33,046 bases of DNA from Erythrobacter sp. (GTDB taxonomy: Bacteria; Pseudomonadota; Alphaproteobacteria; Sphingomonadales; Sphingomonadaceae), in NCBI GenBank assembly GCA_030148605.1, contig JASBTD010000029.1, forward strand, positions 1 to 33,046. Direction: 5' to 3'. A program made the position numbers and the translations under genes. Under the pieces are notes generated by a model. The model saw nothing but the letters and a program-made list of their open reading frames with translations. It was not told the DNA's origin and searched no databases. How positions within the stretch are numbered: the stretch's first letter is position 1; every line of letters starts with the position of its first letter. Shown piece by piece: positions 7,414-16,592 of this stretch.

Positions 7414-9579
7414 ATGAACCGCATCCGATGCCTTGTCTTTAACCGCGCGCTCGAAGTGCTCGACTACCGCGCGCCCGAGGGCATGGCGGTCGAACCGGGC
7501 GCAATTGTGGTCGCACCGCTCGGCCCCCGGCAGATCACCGGCATCGTGTGGGAACCCGAACGTTTGCCGGCGCAGGAAGTGCCGGCAGAGAAACTACGCC
7601 CGATCCTGGAGATTATTCCAGTTCCACCGCTCAGCGCGCCCTTGCGCCGCCTGATAGAATGGACGGCGGACTATTACTGCGCGTCGCCAAGCTCAGTCGC
7701 GCGGATGGTGATATCCTCTGGCGGTGCGCTCAATGGCCCTGCGACCATGACCGAATATCGCCTGTCGGGCGGGATGCCGGAGCGGATGACGCCGCAGCGC
7801 GAACAAGCAATCGAAGCGCTGCAAGGCGAGCAAGCCACAATCCGCGAACTGGCGAGCATCGCGGGCGTATCCGAAGGGGTGCTGCGCGGGCTGGTGAGCC
7901 AAGGCGTGATCGAGCCGGTGACAGTTGCGATCGACCGCCCCTTCGATCCGGCTGACCCGGACTATGATGTGCCGGAACTCTCCGCCGAGCAGCGCGAAGT
8001 CGCCGATGTGCTGGTCAATGCCGTGCGCGCGCAGGAATTCGCCCCTTTCCTGCTCGACGGAGTGACCGGTTCGGGCAAGACCGAAACCTATTTCGAACCG
8101 ATGGCAGAAGCGATCCGGATGGGCCGGCAAGTGCTGGTGATGCTGCCTGAAATCGCGCTGACGGAGAATTTCCTCAAACGCTTCGAAGCGCGTTTCGGCG
8201 TTGCCCCGGTGCTGTGGCACAGCTCCTTGAAATCGACCGAGCGGCGGCGCGCGTGGCGCGCGATCAGCGAAGATTCGGCACAAGTGGTTGTCGGCGCACG
8301 ATCCGCGCTGTTCCTGCCTTACCCGAAGCTGGGCCTGATCGTGGTCGACGAAGCGCATGAGGTCAGCTTCAAGCAGGATGACGGCGTGCGCTACAATGCC
8401 CGCGATGTGGCGGTGATGCGCGGCCATTTCGAAGGTTTCCCGGTCGTACTGGCCAGCGCCACTCCCGCGCTGGAAAGCCTGCATATGGCAGATACGGGCA
8501 CATACACGCGGCTGGAATTGCCCAGCCGTTTCGGCGGCGCCGAGCTGCCGCATATCGACACGATCGACCTGACCGAAGAGCCGCCCGAACGCGGGCGCTG
8601 GCTTTCGCCGCGCCTCGTCGCCGCGCTGGAGGATCGGTTGGCGAAGCACGAGCAATCGCTATTGTTCCTGAACCGGCGCGGCTATGCCCCGCTGACGCTG
8701 TGCCGCAATTGCGGCTTTCGCTTCCAATGCGCCAATTGCAGCGCCTGGCTGGTCGAACATCGCCTGTCTGCCCGGCTGGCGTGCCACCACTGCGGGCATG
8801 AAGAGGTGCCGCCCGCCACTTGCCCCGAATGCGGCGAACTCGATTGCCTGGTCGCTTGCGGCCCCGGGGTCGAGCGGATCGCGGATGAAGTGGCAGAGCT
8901 GTTCCCTGAAGCGCGCATCGCGGTCGCTACGTCAGACACGCTCAACTCGCCCGAACGCGCGGCGGAATTCATCGCGGCAGCAGAAAACGCAGCGATCGAC
9001 ATCATCATCGGCACGCAGCTGGTGACCAAGGGGTTCCACTTCCCTGAACTGACGTTGGTGGGCGTGATCGATGCCGATCTGGGCCTTGAAGGCGGGGATT
9101 TGCGCGCTGCCGAACGCACTTACCAGCAAGTGGCGCAGGTTGCGGGGCGCGCGGGGCGCGGCGCAAAACCGGGTGAAGTCCTGATCCAGACACGCCACCC
9201 GCAAGCGCCGGTGATCGCCGCGCTGTCAGACGGCAATCGTGACGCTTTCTATGAGGCCGAGACCGAGGCCCGCCGCCACGCAGGTGCCCCGCCCTTTGGC
9301 AGATGGGCCGCGATCATCATTTCCAGCGAAGACGATGCCGAAGCGCGCTCGGCCGCCAACCGGCTGGGCGATACGCGCCCGCAGATCGACGGGCTGATGG
9401 TGCTCGGCCCTGCGCCCGCCCCACTGGCGCTGCTGCGCGGGCGATATCGCTATCGCTTCCTCGTCAACGCGCGGCGCACAGCGAATTTGCAACAGGTGCT
9501 GAGAGACTGGCTGGCACAGCATGACTTCCCGCCCGGCATAAGGGTGGGCGTGGACATCGATCCCTATAGTTTCGTTTGA
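7414..9579 (+). CDS. priA: Primosomal protein N' (replication restart helicase PriA)
   Basis: A 3'-to-5' superfamily 2 DNA helicase that recognises stalled forks and loads the replicative helicase for replication restart. The 721 residues are full length. An N-terminal 3'-DNA-binding/winged-helix part spans about 1-185, Walker A DGVTGSGKT 215-223, DEAH 312-315, and a zinc-binding insert has all eight cysteines (430, 433, 439, 442, 457, 460, 470, 473). Helicase motifs GTQLVTKG and QVAGRAGRG follow. The start has no strong ribosome-binding site but gives the normal family N-terminus (MNRIRCLVFN). The gene appears monocistronic, or leads into the next gene after 85 bases. Confidence 0.98.
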   Translation: MNRIRCLVFNRALEVLDYRAPEGMAVEPGAIVVAPLGPRQITGIVWEPERLPAQEVPAEKLRPILEIIPVPPLSAPLRRLIEWTADYYCASPSSVARMVISSGGALNGPATMTEYRLSGGMPERMTPQREQAIEALQGEQATIRELASIAGVSEGVLRGLVSQGVIEPVTVAIDRPFDPADPDYDVPELSAEQREVADVLVNAVRAQEFAPFLLDGVTGSGKTETYFEPMAEAIRMGRQVLVMLPEIALTENFLKRFEARFGVAPVLWHSSLKSTERRRAWRAISEDSAQVVVGARSALFLPYPKLGLIVVDEAHEVSFKQDDGVRYNARDVAVMRGHFEGFPVVLASATPALESLHMADTGTYTRLELPSRFGGAELPHIDTIDLTEEPPERGRWLSPRLVAALEDRLAKHEQSLLFLNRRGYAPLTLCRNCGFRFQCANCSAWLVEHRLSARLACHHCGHEEVPPATCPECGELDCLVACGPGVERIADEVAELFPEARIAVATSDTLNSPERAAEFIAAAENAAIDIIIGTQLVTKGFHFPELTLVGVIDADLGLEGGDLRAAERTYQQVAQVAGRAGRGAKPGEVLIQTRHPQAPVIAALSDGNRDAFYEAETEARRHAGAPPFGRWAAIIISSEDDAEARSAANRLGDTRPQIDGLMVLGPAPAPLALLRGRYRYRFLVNARRTANLQQVLRDWLAQHDFPPGIRVGVDIDPYSFV

Positions 9580-9664
9580 GATTTCCTTCTCAGGGGGTTG
9601 AAACACGTGCCAATCTGAATATGGCTTTGCGTTACTCAATCAGTTTCAAATTTGGAGCCAGAAA

Positions 9665-11260
9665 TTGCGGCAGCTATTTCTTTCTATTGCAGCGGTATTA
9701 CTGGCCTTTCCAAGCCCAGCTTTAGCTGAGTGGTGGGAAGCCGAAACCGCACATTTCGTTGTGAAATCGCGTGCGTCCGAAGAGGATGCGCGGGAGTATG
9801 CGATGGAAATGGAACAGTTCGATGCCGTTCTTCGAACCCTGCAAGGAATGGAAACCGGTGTCGGCGAAGCCAGCCGCGCCAACAAGCCGACGATTTACCG
9901 CTTTGGTCGTCCGCGCGATATGGCGCGGCTCCTCAACCGTCCGGGCTCTGGTGTTTCGGGCTTCTTTATTCCGCGCGCGGGCAATTCAGTTGCTTTTGCG
10001 CCCACACGGACTGCCCGCGACAAGTCGGCAAAAACCGCGCTGAGCATACGTCAGGACCCTCGCACAAAGATAGATCCACGCTCCGTGCTGCTTCACGAGT
10101 ACACGCATTATTTCATGCTTCAGCATTTTCCGGGCGCTTATCCCCGCTGGTATGTAGAAGGTTTTGCAGAAACTTTGGGTACAATGCGCGTCAATGAGGA
10201 TGGCAGCTACCATATTGGCGACCCGCCGCAATATCGCGCGGCGCAGGTATTTCAGCTGCAGGACTTCCCATTGGACGAAATGCTTGACGACAACCACGAG
10301 CTTACCGGGCTCGACGCGCTTCAACATTACGCAACAGGCTGGCTTCTAACGCATTACATGAGCTTCGATTCCGCTCGTTTGCAGAAGTTGCGCGCCTATC
10401 TCGTCGCTTTGGCGAATGGGGAAGACAGTTTAACAGCCGCGCAACGCGAATTTGGCGATCTGCGAGCTCTCGAACGCGAGTTGGATGGGTACAAAAAGGG
10501 CCCCTTTCCAGGTCTCCGCATTGCCGAGGCCGATATCGATCCCACGATCAAAATACGCCGACTAACCGCAGCTGAAGAAGATGCCATCATGGATGAGATG
10601 CGTTTGGCGCGCGGCGCAGACAAAGATGAAGCGGACGACATTTCAAAGCGTCTTGCGAGCTTGGCACAGAAGCATCCTGGCAATGCTTACATCCTCACGC
10701 TCCAAGCAACGGCAGAGGCTTCTGCTGAGAGATACTCCGATGCGAATTCCACGGCGGCTCGTGCCCTCGAACTCGATCCAGGCAATACGAACGCGTGGCT
10801 TGTGAGGGGGTTCTCTGCACTTGAGCTAGCAAAGGAAGACCCTTCATGGGCTGAGCGCGCGCGGGAGTTTGCAATCAATGCCGCAGACAGCGACAATTAT
10901 GATCCGCGACCGCAGATGCTCTATTATTACACTTATTCCCAGCTCGATGAGCCAGCCCCGGAAGCGGCGATCATCGCACTCGAACAAGTGTTTGATGCGG
11001 CTGGCGGGGACACAGGATATCGCTTGCTCCTGGCACGCCAGTTGTTGATTGAAAGCCGCTTCTCATCCGCCCGCGCTGTGCTGGTTCCCATCGCATATGC
11101 CGGGCACCGCACCGGCGAGCCTGAAGATGATGACGAACCCTATCTTCCTCGCCTGCTGGAAATGGTGATGGAAGAAGATCGAGATGGCGCGCTGGCGATG
11201 ATCCAAAAAATCTTCGACGATGAGGATGACGAGGAAGAACAGGCATTGGCTGCCAGCTGA
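9665..11260 (+). CDS. Secreted HEXXH metallopeptidase-like protein with TPR region
   Basis: A 531-residue exported protein (signal peptide MRQLFLSIAAVLLAFPSPALA). The first half looks like a peptidase-MA-type gluzincin: HEYTH at 144-148 with a downstream WYVEGFAE whose Glu165 would be the third zinc ligand. The second half (about 330-480) has Ala-rich tetratricopeptide-like repeats such as NAYILTLQATAEA and TNAWLVRGFSALELA. The C-terminus is very acidic (FDDEDDEEEQ). The start is TTG with GGAG 7 bases upstream; no better in-frame start precedes the signal peptide. The base composition looks more A/T-rich than priA beside it. The substrate is unknown, and a non-catalytic role is possible. Confidence 0.85.
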   Translation: MRQLFLSIAAVLLAFPSPALAEWWEAETAHFVVKSRASEEDAREYAMEMEQFDAVLRTLQGMETGVGEASRANKPTIYRFGRPRDMARLLNRPGSGVSGFFIPRAGNSVAFAPTRTARDKSAKTALSIRQDPRTKIDPRSVLLHEYTHYFMLQHFPGAYPRWYVEGFAETLGTMRVNEDGSYHIGDPPQYRAAQVFQLQDFPLDEMLDDNHELTGLDALQHYATGWLLTHYMSFDSARLQKLRAYLVALANGEDSLTAAQREFGDLRALERELDGYKKGPFPGLRIAEADIDPTIKIRRLTAAEEDAIMDEMRLARGADKDEADDISKRLASLAQKHPGNAYILTLQATAEASAERYSDANSTAARALELDPGNTNAWLVRGFSALELAKEDPSWAERAREFAINAADSDNYDPRPQMLYYYTYSQLDEPAPEAAIIALEQVFDAAGGDTGYRLLLARQLLIESRFSSARAVLVPIAYAGHRTGEPEDDDEPYLPRLLEMVMEEDRDGALAMIQKIFDDEDDEEEQALAAS

Positions 11261-11321
11261 TCGGTATTCACAACCACCCATCTCTCTAGGCACTTAATGC
11301 GCGCTCGCTCATTGAGTGAGC

Positions 11322-12887
11322 ATGCCGCAGCAACCCATCCTTGTCCCGATCTTTGGCGATCAGCTGACGCGTGACCTTGCGTCCTTACGCGGGCGTGCGA
11401 AGGACGACACTGTGATCCTGATGATGGAGGTGTGGGAAGAAGCGACCTACGTCAAACATCACAAGCAGAAGATCGCGCTGGTGTTCTCTGCAATGCGCCA
11501 TTTCGCCGCGGAACTGCAGGATGCGGGATGGACGGTCGACTACGTCAAACTGACCGACGCAAACAACGCAGGCAGCTTCACCGGAGAGATCGCGCGCGCC
11601 ATCGAGCGCCATGATCCGCGCGCTATCCAAGTGGTGGAAGCCAGCGAATGGCGCGTGCGGCAAATGCAGGACGAGTGGCCAGACAAATTCGCCTGCAAGG
11701 TCGAAATCCTGCCAGACGACCGCTTTATTTGCAGCCACGCCGAATTCGAGGAATGGGCCGAAGGCCGCAAGCATCTGACGATGGAGTATTTCTATCGGGC
11801 AATGCGCAGGAAAACCGGGCTGCTGATGCGCGAGGATGGTACGCCGGTCGGCGGCGAATGGAATTACGACAGCGAGAACCGCGAGCCGCCCAAGGAAGGG
11901 CTTGATCCGCCACCGCGGCCGAGATTTGAGCCGGACGAAATCACACAGGATGTGCTGAAACTCGTGGAAACGAAATTCGCTGATCATTTCGGGCGTCTCG
12001 AGCCCTTCGAATGGCCCGTTACCCGCGATCAGGCGCAGCAGGCCGCCGATGCATTCTTCGCCGAGCGGATCGAGAAATTCGGCCCCTATCAGGATGCCAT
12101 GGTGCATGGGGCCGACGACCTTTATCACTCGATGCTGTCGACCAGCATCAACCTGGGCCTGCTCGATCCACTCGCGCTGTGCCAGCGCGCGCAGCAAGCC
12201 TATGAAGAGGGTCGCGCGCCGCTCAACTCAGTCGAAGGCTTCATCCGCCAGATCATCGGCTGGCGCGAATATGTGCGGGGCTTCTACTGGCACTTTATTC
12301 CGCAGCTGGAGAGCGCGAATGAACTCGGCGCGGATCGCCCGCTACCCGAATTCTACTGGACCGGCGAAACCGACATGCGCTGCATGGCAGACTGCGTCCG
12401 CTCGACCCGCGAAAATGCGCATGCCCACCATATCCAGCGGCTGATGGTGCTGGGCAATTTCGCGCTGCTGGCAGGCATCCATCCGCGCGATGTGCAGGAC
12501 TGGTACCTGGCGGTTTATGCCGATGCCTATGACTGGGTAGAGATGCCCAATGTGGTGGGCATGGTGCTCTATGCCGATGGCGGGAAGCTCGCGACCAAAC
12601 CCTATGCGGCGAGCGGCAATTACATCAACAAGATGTCCGACTACTGCAAGCAATGCCGCTATTCCGTGTCGAAGAAGACCGGCGACGGCGCCTGCCCCTT
12701 CAACCCGCTCTACTGGCATTTCATGCACCGCAACCGGGACCGGCTGGAAAGCAATCACCGCATCGGGCGGATCTATGCGACGTGGGACAGGATGGGCGCG
12801 GAAAAACAGCGCGAATACCTGCAAAGCGCCGAGAAATTCCTCGACTCTTTGCAAGCCCCCAGCAAAGACTGGGCGCGCAACCAATAA
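11322..12887 (+). CDS. phrB: FeS-containing (6-4) photolyase (FeS-BCP/CryPro family)
   Basis: A light-driven flavoenzyme that reverses UV-induced (6-4) photoproducts, of the prokaryotic FeS-BCP class typified by Agrobacterium PhrB. Counting from the GTG at 11316, cysteines at 356, 444, 447 and 460 have spacings 88, 3 and 13, identical to the four [4Fe-4S] ligands reported for PhrB (350, 438, 441, 454). His372 aligns with PhrB His366, implicated in (6-4) repair. An N-terminal Rossmann-like antenna domain covers about 1-130; the helical FAD domain follows. The ATG at 11322 is preferred over the in-frame GTG six bases earlier; neither has a strong ribosome-binding site. The GST gene follows after 16 bases. 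Confidence 0.95.
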   Translation: MPQQPILVPIFGDQLTRDLASLRGRAKDDTVILMMEVWEEATYVKHHKQKIALVFSAMRHFAAELQDAGWTVDYVKLTDANNAGSFTGEIARAIERHDPRAIQVVEASEWRVRQMQDEWPDKFACKVEILPDDRFICSHAEFEEWAEGRKHLTMEYFYRAMRRKTGLLMREDGTPVGGEWNYDSENREPPKEGLDPPPRPRFEPDEITQDVLKLVETKFADHFGRLEPFEWPVTRDQAQQAADAFFAERIEKFGPYQDAMVHGADDLYHSMLSTSINLGLLDPLALCQRAQQAYEEGRAPLNSVEGFIRQIIGWREYVRGFYWHFIPQLESANELGADRPLPEFYWTGETDMRCMADCVRSTRENAHAHHIQRLMVLGNFALLAGIHPRDVQDWYLAVYADAYDWVEMPNVVGMVLYADGGKLATKPYAASGNYINKMSDYCKQCRYSVSKKTGDGACPFNPLYWHFMHRNRDRLESNHRIGRIYATWDRMGAEKQREYLQSAEKFLDSLQAPSKDWARNQ

Positions 12888-12903
12888 CCGGGAGAACCAG
12901 ACC

Positions 12904-13539
12904 ATGCTGACCGTCCACCACCTGCGCCTGTCGCAATCCGAACGCATCGTCTGGCTGTGCGAAGAACTGGGCATCGATTACGATTTGAAGCTCTACAACC
13001 GGCGTGAAGACAACAATCTTGCGCCTGACGAGTACAAGGCGCTGCACCCGATGGGGATTGCGCCAGTCATCACAGATGACGGGTTCGTGCTGGGCGAAAG
13101 CGGCGCGATCATCGACTGGATCATCGCCAAATTTGGCGACCGCGGGCTGGTACCGGCCAAGGATCACCCCGATTTCGCCGATCACCTGTTCTTCTATCAC
13201 TGGGCCAATGCCACCTTCATGACCAATGGCATGATGGCGCTGGTCGCCACCCGCATGATGGGCGCGGAGGAAATGCCCCCCTTCGTGGCGGACCGCATGG
13301 CGAAGAGCTGGGCGATCGTGGAAAAGCGGCTGGGCGAAGCCGACTATTTCGGCGGCGGGCAGCTGACCACGGCGGACATCATGATGGGTTTCCAGCTGAC
13401 GACCAGCCGCGCGATGAGCGGGATGAGCATCGAAGGCATGCCCAACCTGCAGGCCTATCTCAAGCGGATCGGCGAGCGCGAAGCCTATCAACGCGCAATG
13501 GCGAAATGCGAACCGGGAATGCCGCCGAAGCTGGATTGA
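12904..13539 (+). CDS. Glutathione S-transferase family protein
   Basis: A 211-residue two-domain GST: a thioredoxin-like N-terminal domain (about 1-80) with the cis-proline at Pro54 (APVI) and the glutathione-binding ESGAI at 65-69, then an all-helical C-terminal domain (about 88-205). It would conjugate glutathione to electrophiles or reduce peroxides in the cytosol; the substrate is not predictable. The ATG at 12904 is chosen because GGGAGA lies upstream and the family N-terminus (MLTVHHLRLSQSERIVW) begins there. It is 16 bases downstream of the photolyase stop, so probably in the same transcript. Confidence 0.93.
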   Translation: MLTVHHLRLSQSERIVWLCEELGIDYDLKLYNRREDNNLAPDEYKALHPMGIAPVITDDGFVLGESGAIIDWIIAKFGDRGLVPAKDHPDFADHLFFYHWANATFMTNGMMALVATRMMGAEEMPPFVADRMAKSWAIVEKRLGEADYFGGGQLTTADIMMGFQLTTSRAMSGMSIEGMPNLQAYLKRIGEREAYQRAMAKCEPGMPPKLD

Positions 13540-13658
13540 GGGGGAATGTCTGTTTGTGGGTGGAAAGCCGACGTTCCTGTAGCGATTTTTATTTCAAGAC
13601 AAACCTAGCCCCGGTTGTTACGCTCCCCTTCGGGTCGCTCGGAATTTCAAAGACAAGC

Positions 13659-15518
13659 ATGAAATTGCTGGGGGCTATCATAGTGAGATTTACTTTTGTG
13701 ACTCTTGTCGCATTTGGCACGGCGGCGTCCTCGTTGCTGCCGGGGGACGTTAGCGCACAATCCGCCTCGCCTCGTTACGAGCTTTCTGTCGAGAGGATCA
13801 ACGGCGAGGTCTACAATCCCTGGACCCTGGAAATGGATGCAGTTGAGCTGCGTGCGTTTCAGGGAGAAGGTGGGCAAGGACTGGTCGCTCCGACCATGCG
13901 GGTTTCGCCTGGGGAAGTTCTGAGCCTCAGAGTGCAGAACAAACTCGCGACCTGCTCTCCCGAAGAGATCGCGAAGCACGAATGCTACAACTCCACCAAT
14001 ATTCACACGCATGGGCTGTGGGTCTCGCCTAGCGGCAACAGCGACAATGTGATGATCTCAATCAGCCCGGGTGAGCAGTTCGAATATGAATTTGTGATCC
14101 CACCAGATCATCCTTCCGGGACCTTCTGGTATCATCCCCATATGCATGGCGCGACAAGCATTCAGCTGGGATCTGGCATGGCGGGCGCGCTGATCATCGA
14201 CGGCGACCGCGTTCCTACAATGACCTCGCCTGGCGATATCGATATCCTGTTCTCGCAGCGCAATGGTCAATCCTTCGGCGAGAAGATCATGGTGTTCTCG
14301 CAAATTCAGTACGGATGTCATGACCAGGAAGGAAAGCTCAAGGCACCCAGATCGCCTGACCCAGAGGCGAGACCATGGGAGCATCCTGCTTGGGCCTGCG
14401 AAGCGAGCGATGTGGGCACAGTGGACCGGTGGAACCAGTTTGGCGTGTCGATGGAGAACAGGTCTAAGCGCTTCACAGGTATCAATGGACAAGTTCATCC
14501 GACTTTGAGCGGGCTCGAAACCGGTCGATTCCAGCGATTGCGAATGATCCATGCAGGGCTGAGGAGTGCTGTTAGAATGAGCATCCGACGCCTCGCCGAT
14601 GACGCACCGCCGTTGCGTGATGTGCCAGCCCAGGACCACCGCGCATGGATCGCCCAGTATTGCACGGGCGAGCCAATCGAGCAGTTTCATTTTGCGGATG
14701 ACGGCCTGACCCGTGCTTCATTCAGGCGCACGACCCAGATAAGCATGTTTCCTGGCTCACGCTTGGACTCACTTGTCTATTTTGAGCAGCCAGGTTCCTA
14801 TTGCCTTGTGGATGATCAGCGGTGGCGGATGCAACCCGATGAGTATCGCATGCTAGGCATTTTGGAGGTGAGCGGTCGAACTGCAGCGGTTGCGAACGTG
14901 GCCGACCATCTGACTGACTCCATGGTTGCTAGTGCAGAGCAAAAGATCACCGATAGCGCAGTGCGCGAAAAGATCGTCGCAGACCTTTCGGACGAACTGA
15001 AGATCGGTTCATTCTCCTGGCACGAGCCTGTGTCAGATGAGGAGATCACCGGCTATCAGAAAGCTGCGATGACTATCGAGGTTCACGACGATGGGTCGGA
15101 AACCTACAGCATCGATGGTCAACCGCACGAGCATGGTCGAATTGATCGTCTATTGACGGTGGGGGATGCAGAGGAATGGGAACTGACCTCCACCCTGGGA
15201 GGTCATCCGTTTCATATTCATGTAAACCCGTTTCAGGTGGTTGCCATCCGCGACCGCGAGGGCCGGGATGTTACCATCGAAGGTAGCGAAGCATATGACC
15301 CAGATTATGGTGGGATGATCGGTGGCTGGCGCGACACTCTCATTGTCAAGCGTGGACGGGTAGTGACGATGCGCACTCGATACCGGCGATACATCGGTGA
15401 TTTCGTGATGCATTGCCATCTCGCCAGTCATGGCGACATGGGCATGATGCAGAATGTTCGTTTGAAGATGCCGGGGAATCAGCACACAGCGAACAAGGAG
15501 TTTCTTATCCTCGACTAA
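13659..15518 (+). CDS. Multicopper oxidase, exported
   Basis: A 619-residue cupredoxin-repeat enzyme that oxidises a substrate (phenolics, Cu(I) or other metal ions) while reducing O2 to water, probably periplasmic. All four copper-binding blocks are present: IHTHG (His116, His118), HPHMHG (His159, 161, 163), HPFHIHVNP (His516, 519, 521) and HCHLASHGDMGM (His585, Cys586, His587, His591, axial Met596). A signal peptide ends near VSAQS. The ATG at 13659 is taken; a GTG at 13683 (VRFTFVTL) has GGGGG 8 bases upstream and also yields a good signal peptide. An extra Cys/Pro-rich stretch (YGCHDQEG to WACEASD) sits in the middle domain. Codon choice looks less GC-biased than in the GST gene, hinting at possible transfer. 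Confidence 0.93.
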   Translation: MKLLGAIIVRFTFVTLVAFGTAASSLLPGDVSAQSASPRYELSVERINGEVYNPWTLEMDAVELRAFQGEGGQGLVAPTMRVSPGEVLSLRVQNKLATCSPEEIAKHECYNSTNIHTHGLWVSPSGNSDNVMISISPGEQFEYEFVIPPDHPSGTFWYHPHMHGATSIQLGSGMAGALIIDGDRVPTMTSPGDIDILFSQRNGQSFGEKIMVFSQIQYGCHDQEGKLKAPRSPDPEARPWEHPAWACEASDVGTVDRWNQFGVSMENRSKRFTGINGQVHPTLSGLETGRFQRLRMIHAGLRSAVRMSIRRLADDAPPLRDVPAQDHRAWIAQYCTGEPIEQFHFADDGLTRASFRRTTQISMFPGSRLDSLVYFEQPGSYCLVDDQRWRMQPDEYRMLGILEVSGRTAAVANVADHLTDSMVASAEQKITDSAVREKIVADLSDELKIGSFSWHEPVSDEEITGYQKAAMTIEVHDDGSETYSIDGQPHEHGRIDRLLTVGDAEEWELTSTLGGHPFHIHVNPFQVVAIRDREGRDVTIEGSEAYDPDYGGMIGGWRDTLIVKRGRVVTMRTRYRRYIGDFVMHCHLASHGDMGMMQNVRLKMPGNQHTANKEFLILD

Positions 15519-15675
15519 ATGCGCTCTGTCGCACCCCGGGCTTCGATCGGAATAAGGGAGATTGCGAAAAGGTCCGCAACTGGCTCGATAGCGGGCTATG
15601 CTTGTGCGGTTCAGTATTCCTAGCCGATGTAACGCTTGCTGCCTGTTGTCCTTCGGCTCGCACGATCAACCGAAC

Positions 15676-16407
15676 CTAATCCTCGACATTGCGCTGGTAG
15701 GTGTTCTGGAAATCGTCTTGCAGCACTTCGGTTTGCCCGCCTGAAGCAAGGATCAGATCTTCTTCCAGAACATCAACTCTGAACTGCCAGCCTTCGGGCA
15801 GGCTGAGCCTGCTGCCGAGACCATCCAGCTTATCGATAGTCTGGTCCGGATCAATCGCGCGGGTCGCGGATTGCATGGTGTAGACCTTGCCGTCCGGGTC
15901 GATCAGCCGATAGACCTTTGATCCCGCGAGATAGGTGTAAACAGTCTCCCGATCGACTGTTGTCGGCCGGTAAGGCTTCCTGTTCATCAGCTCCCAGATC
16001 GACAGGCTGACATAGGCCGGGGTCAGGAACTCGTGCCCGCCCAGCTCTCGCTTGATGGACTCGCGTTGGCTTTCAATCCGGTCGAGAACGAAATAGCGAC
16101 GGCCATTTGGGATGACGAAACTTGCGCCGGTATCTCGCTTGATCGCATCAAGATCCAGCGCGTCGAATTCCTCATCCGTCAGCACATCGTTGAGATCATT
16201 GTAGACGATGACTTTGACGTCGAACCACGAACGGTATGCCAGCAGCACTTCGTTATAGGGGATGGGCCTTCCGCTATACCCGCTCAATGTGTCAGTCTGT
16301 CTGTATTGCGGGTAGGGTATCCGGTCTTCCGGAACCCCACGCAGCAGGTATAGGCCGCCTGCAAGGGCGACAATTCCGGCCAGGATGTAAAGCGTGAGAC
16401 GTTTCAT
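15676..16407 (-). CDS. Membrane-anchored protein of unknown function
   Basis: A 243-residue protein with one N-terminal hydrophobic helix (LTLYILAGIVALAGGLYLL, residues 4-22) that is either an uncleaved anchor or a signal peptide; the remaining 220 residues would face the periplasm. No cysteine, lipobox or catalytic motif is seen. The region contains many Asp/Glu/Arg and Tyr residues and no recognisable repeat. The ATG is preceded by TTGAGGGGG. It converges with the multicopper oxidase (157-base gap) and is downstream of ada on the same strand (185-base gap), but probably has its own promoter. Confidence 0.82.
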   Translation of the reverse strand: MKRLTLYILAGIVALAGGLYLLRGVPEDRIPYPQYRQTDTLSGYSGRPIPYNEVLLAYRSWFDVKVIVYNDLNDVLTDEEFDALDLDAIKRDTGASFVIPNGRRYFVLDRIESQRESIKRELGGHEFLTPAYVSLSIWELMNRKPYRPTTVDRETVYTYLAGSKVYRLIDPDGKVYTMQSATRAIDPDQTIDKLDGLGSRLSLPEGWQFRVDVLEEDLILASGGQTEVLQDDFQNTYQRNVED

Positions 16408-16592
16408 GATGCCCCCTCAACAATTTCCTACATCGCATGTTTTGGCGATAGTTGCGACGGCTCTTTCAAATCGTTGAATATCTGGCGAAATCGGCTCAAT
16501 TCACCGGCAGAGTTTTCGCCCCATGGACTGTGTTCCATGTGTTCCATGCTGTAGGGAATCGCCGCTTGGCGAATCCCCGCCTTTACGGGGAC

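Noticed and set aside
12550-12903. An N-terminal extension of the GST frame inside the photolyase gene
   Set aside because: It is out-of-frame shadow of the photolyase; the GST family N-terminus and ribosome-binding site are at 12904.
16530-16547. Tandem 9-base repeat GTGTTCCAT x2 downstream of ada
   Set aside because: Only two copies in non-coding DNA; too short and isolated to support a function.
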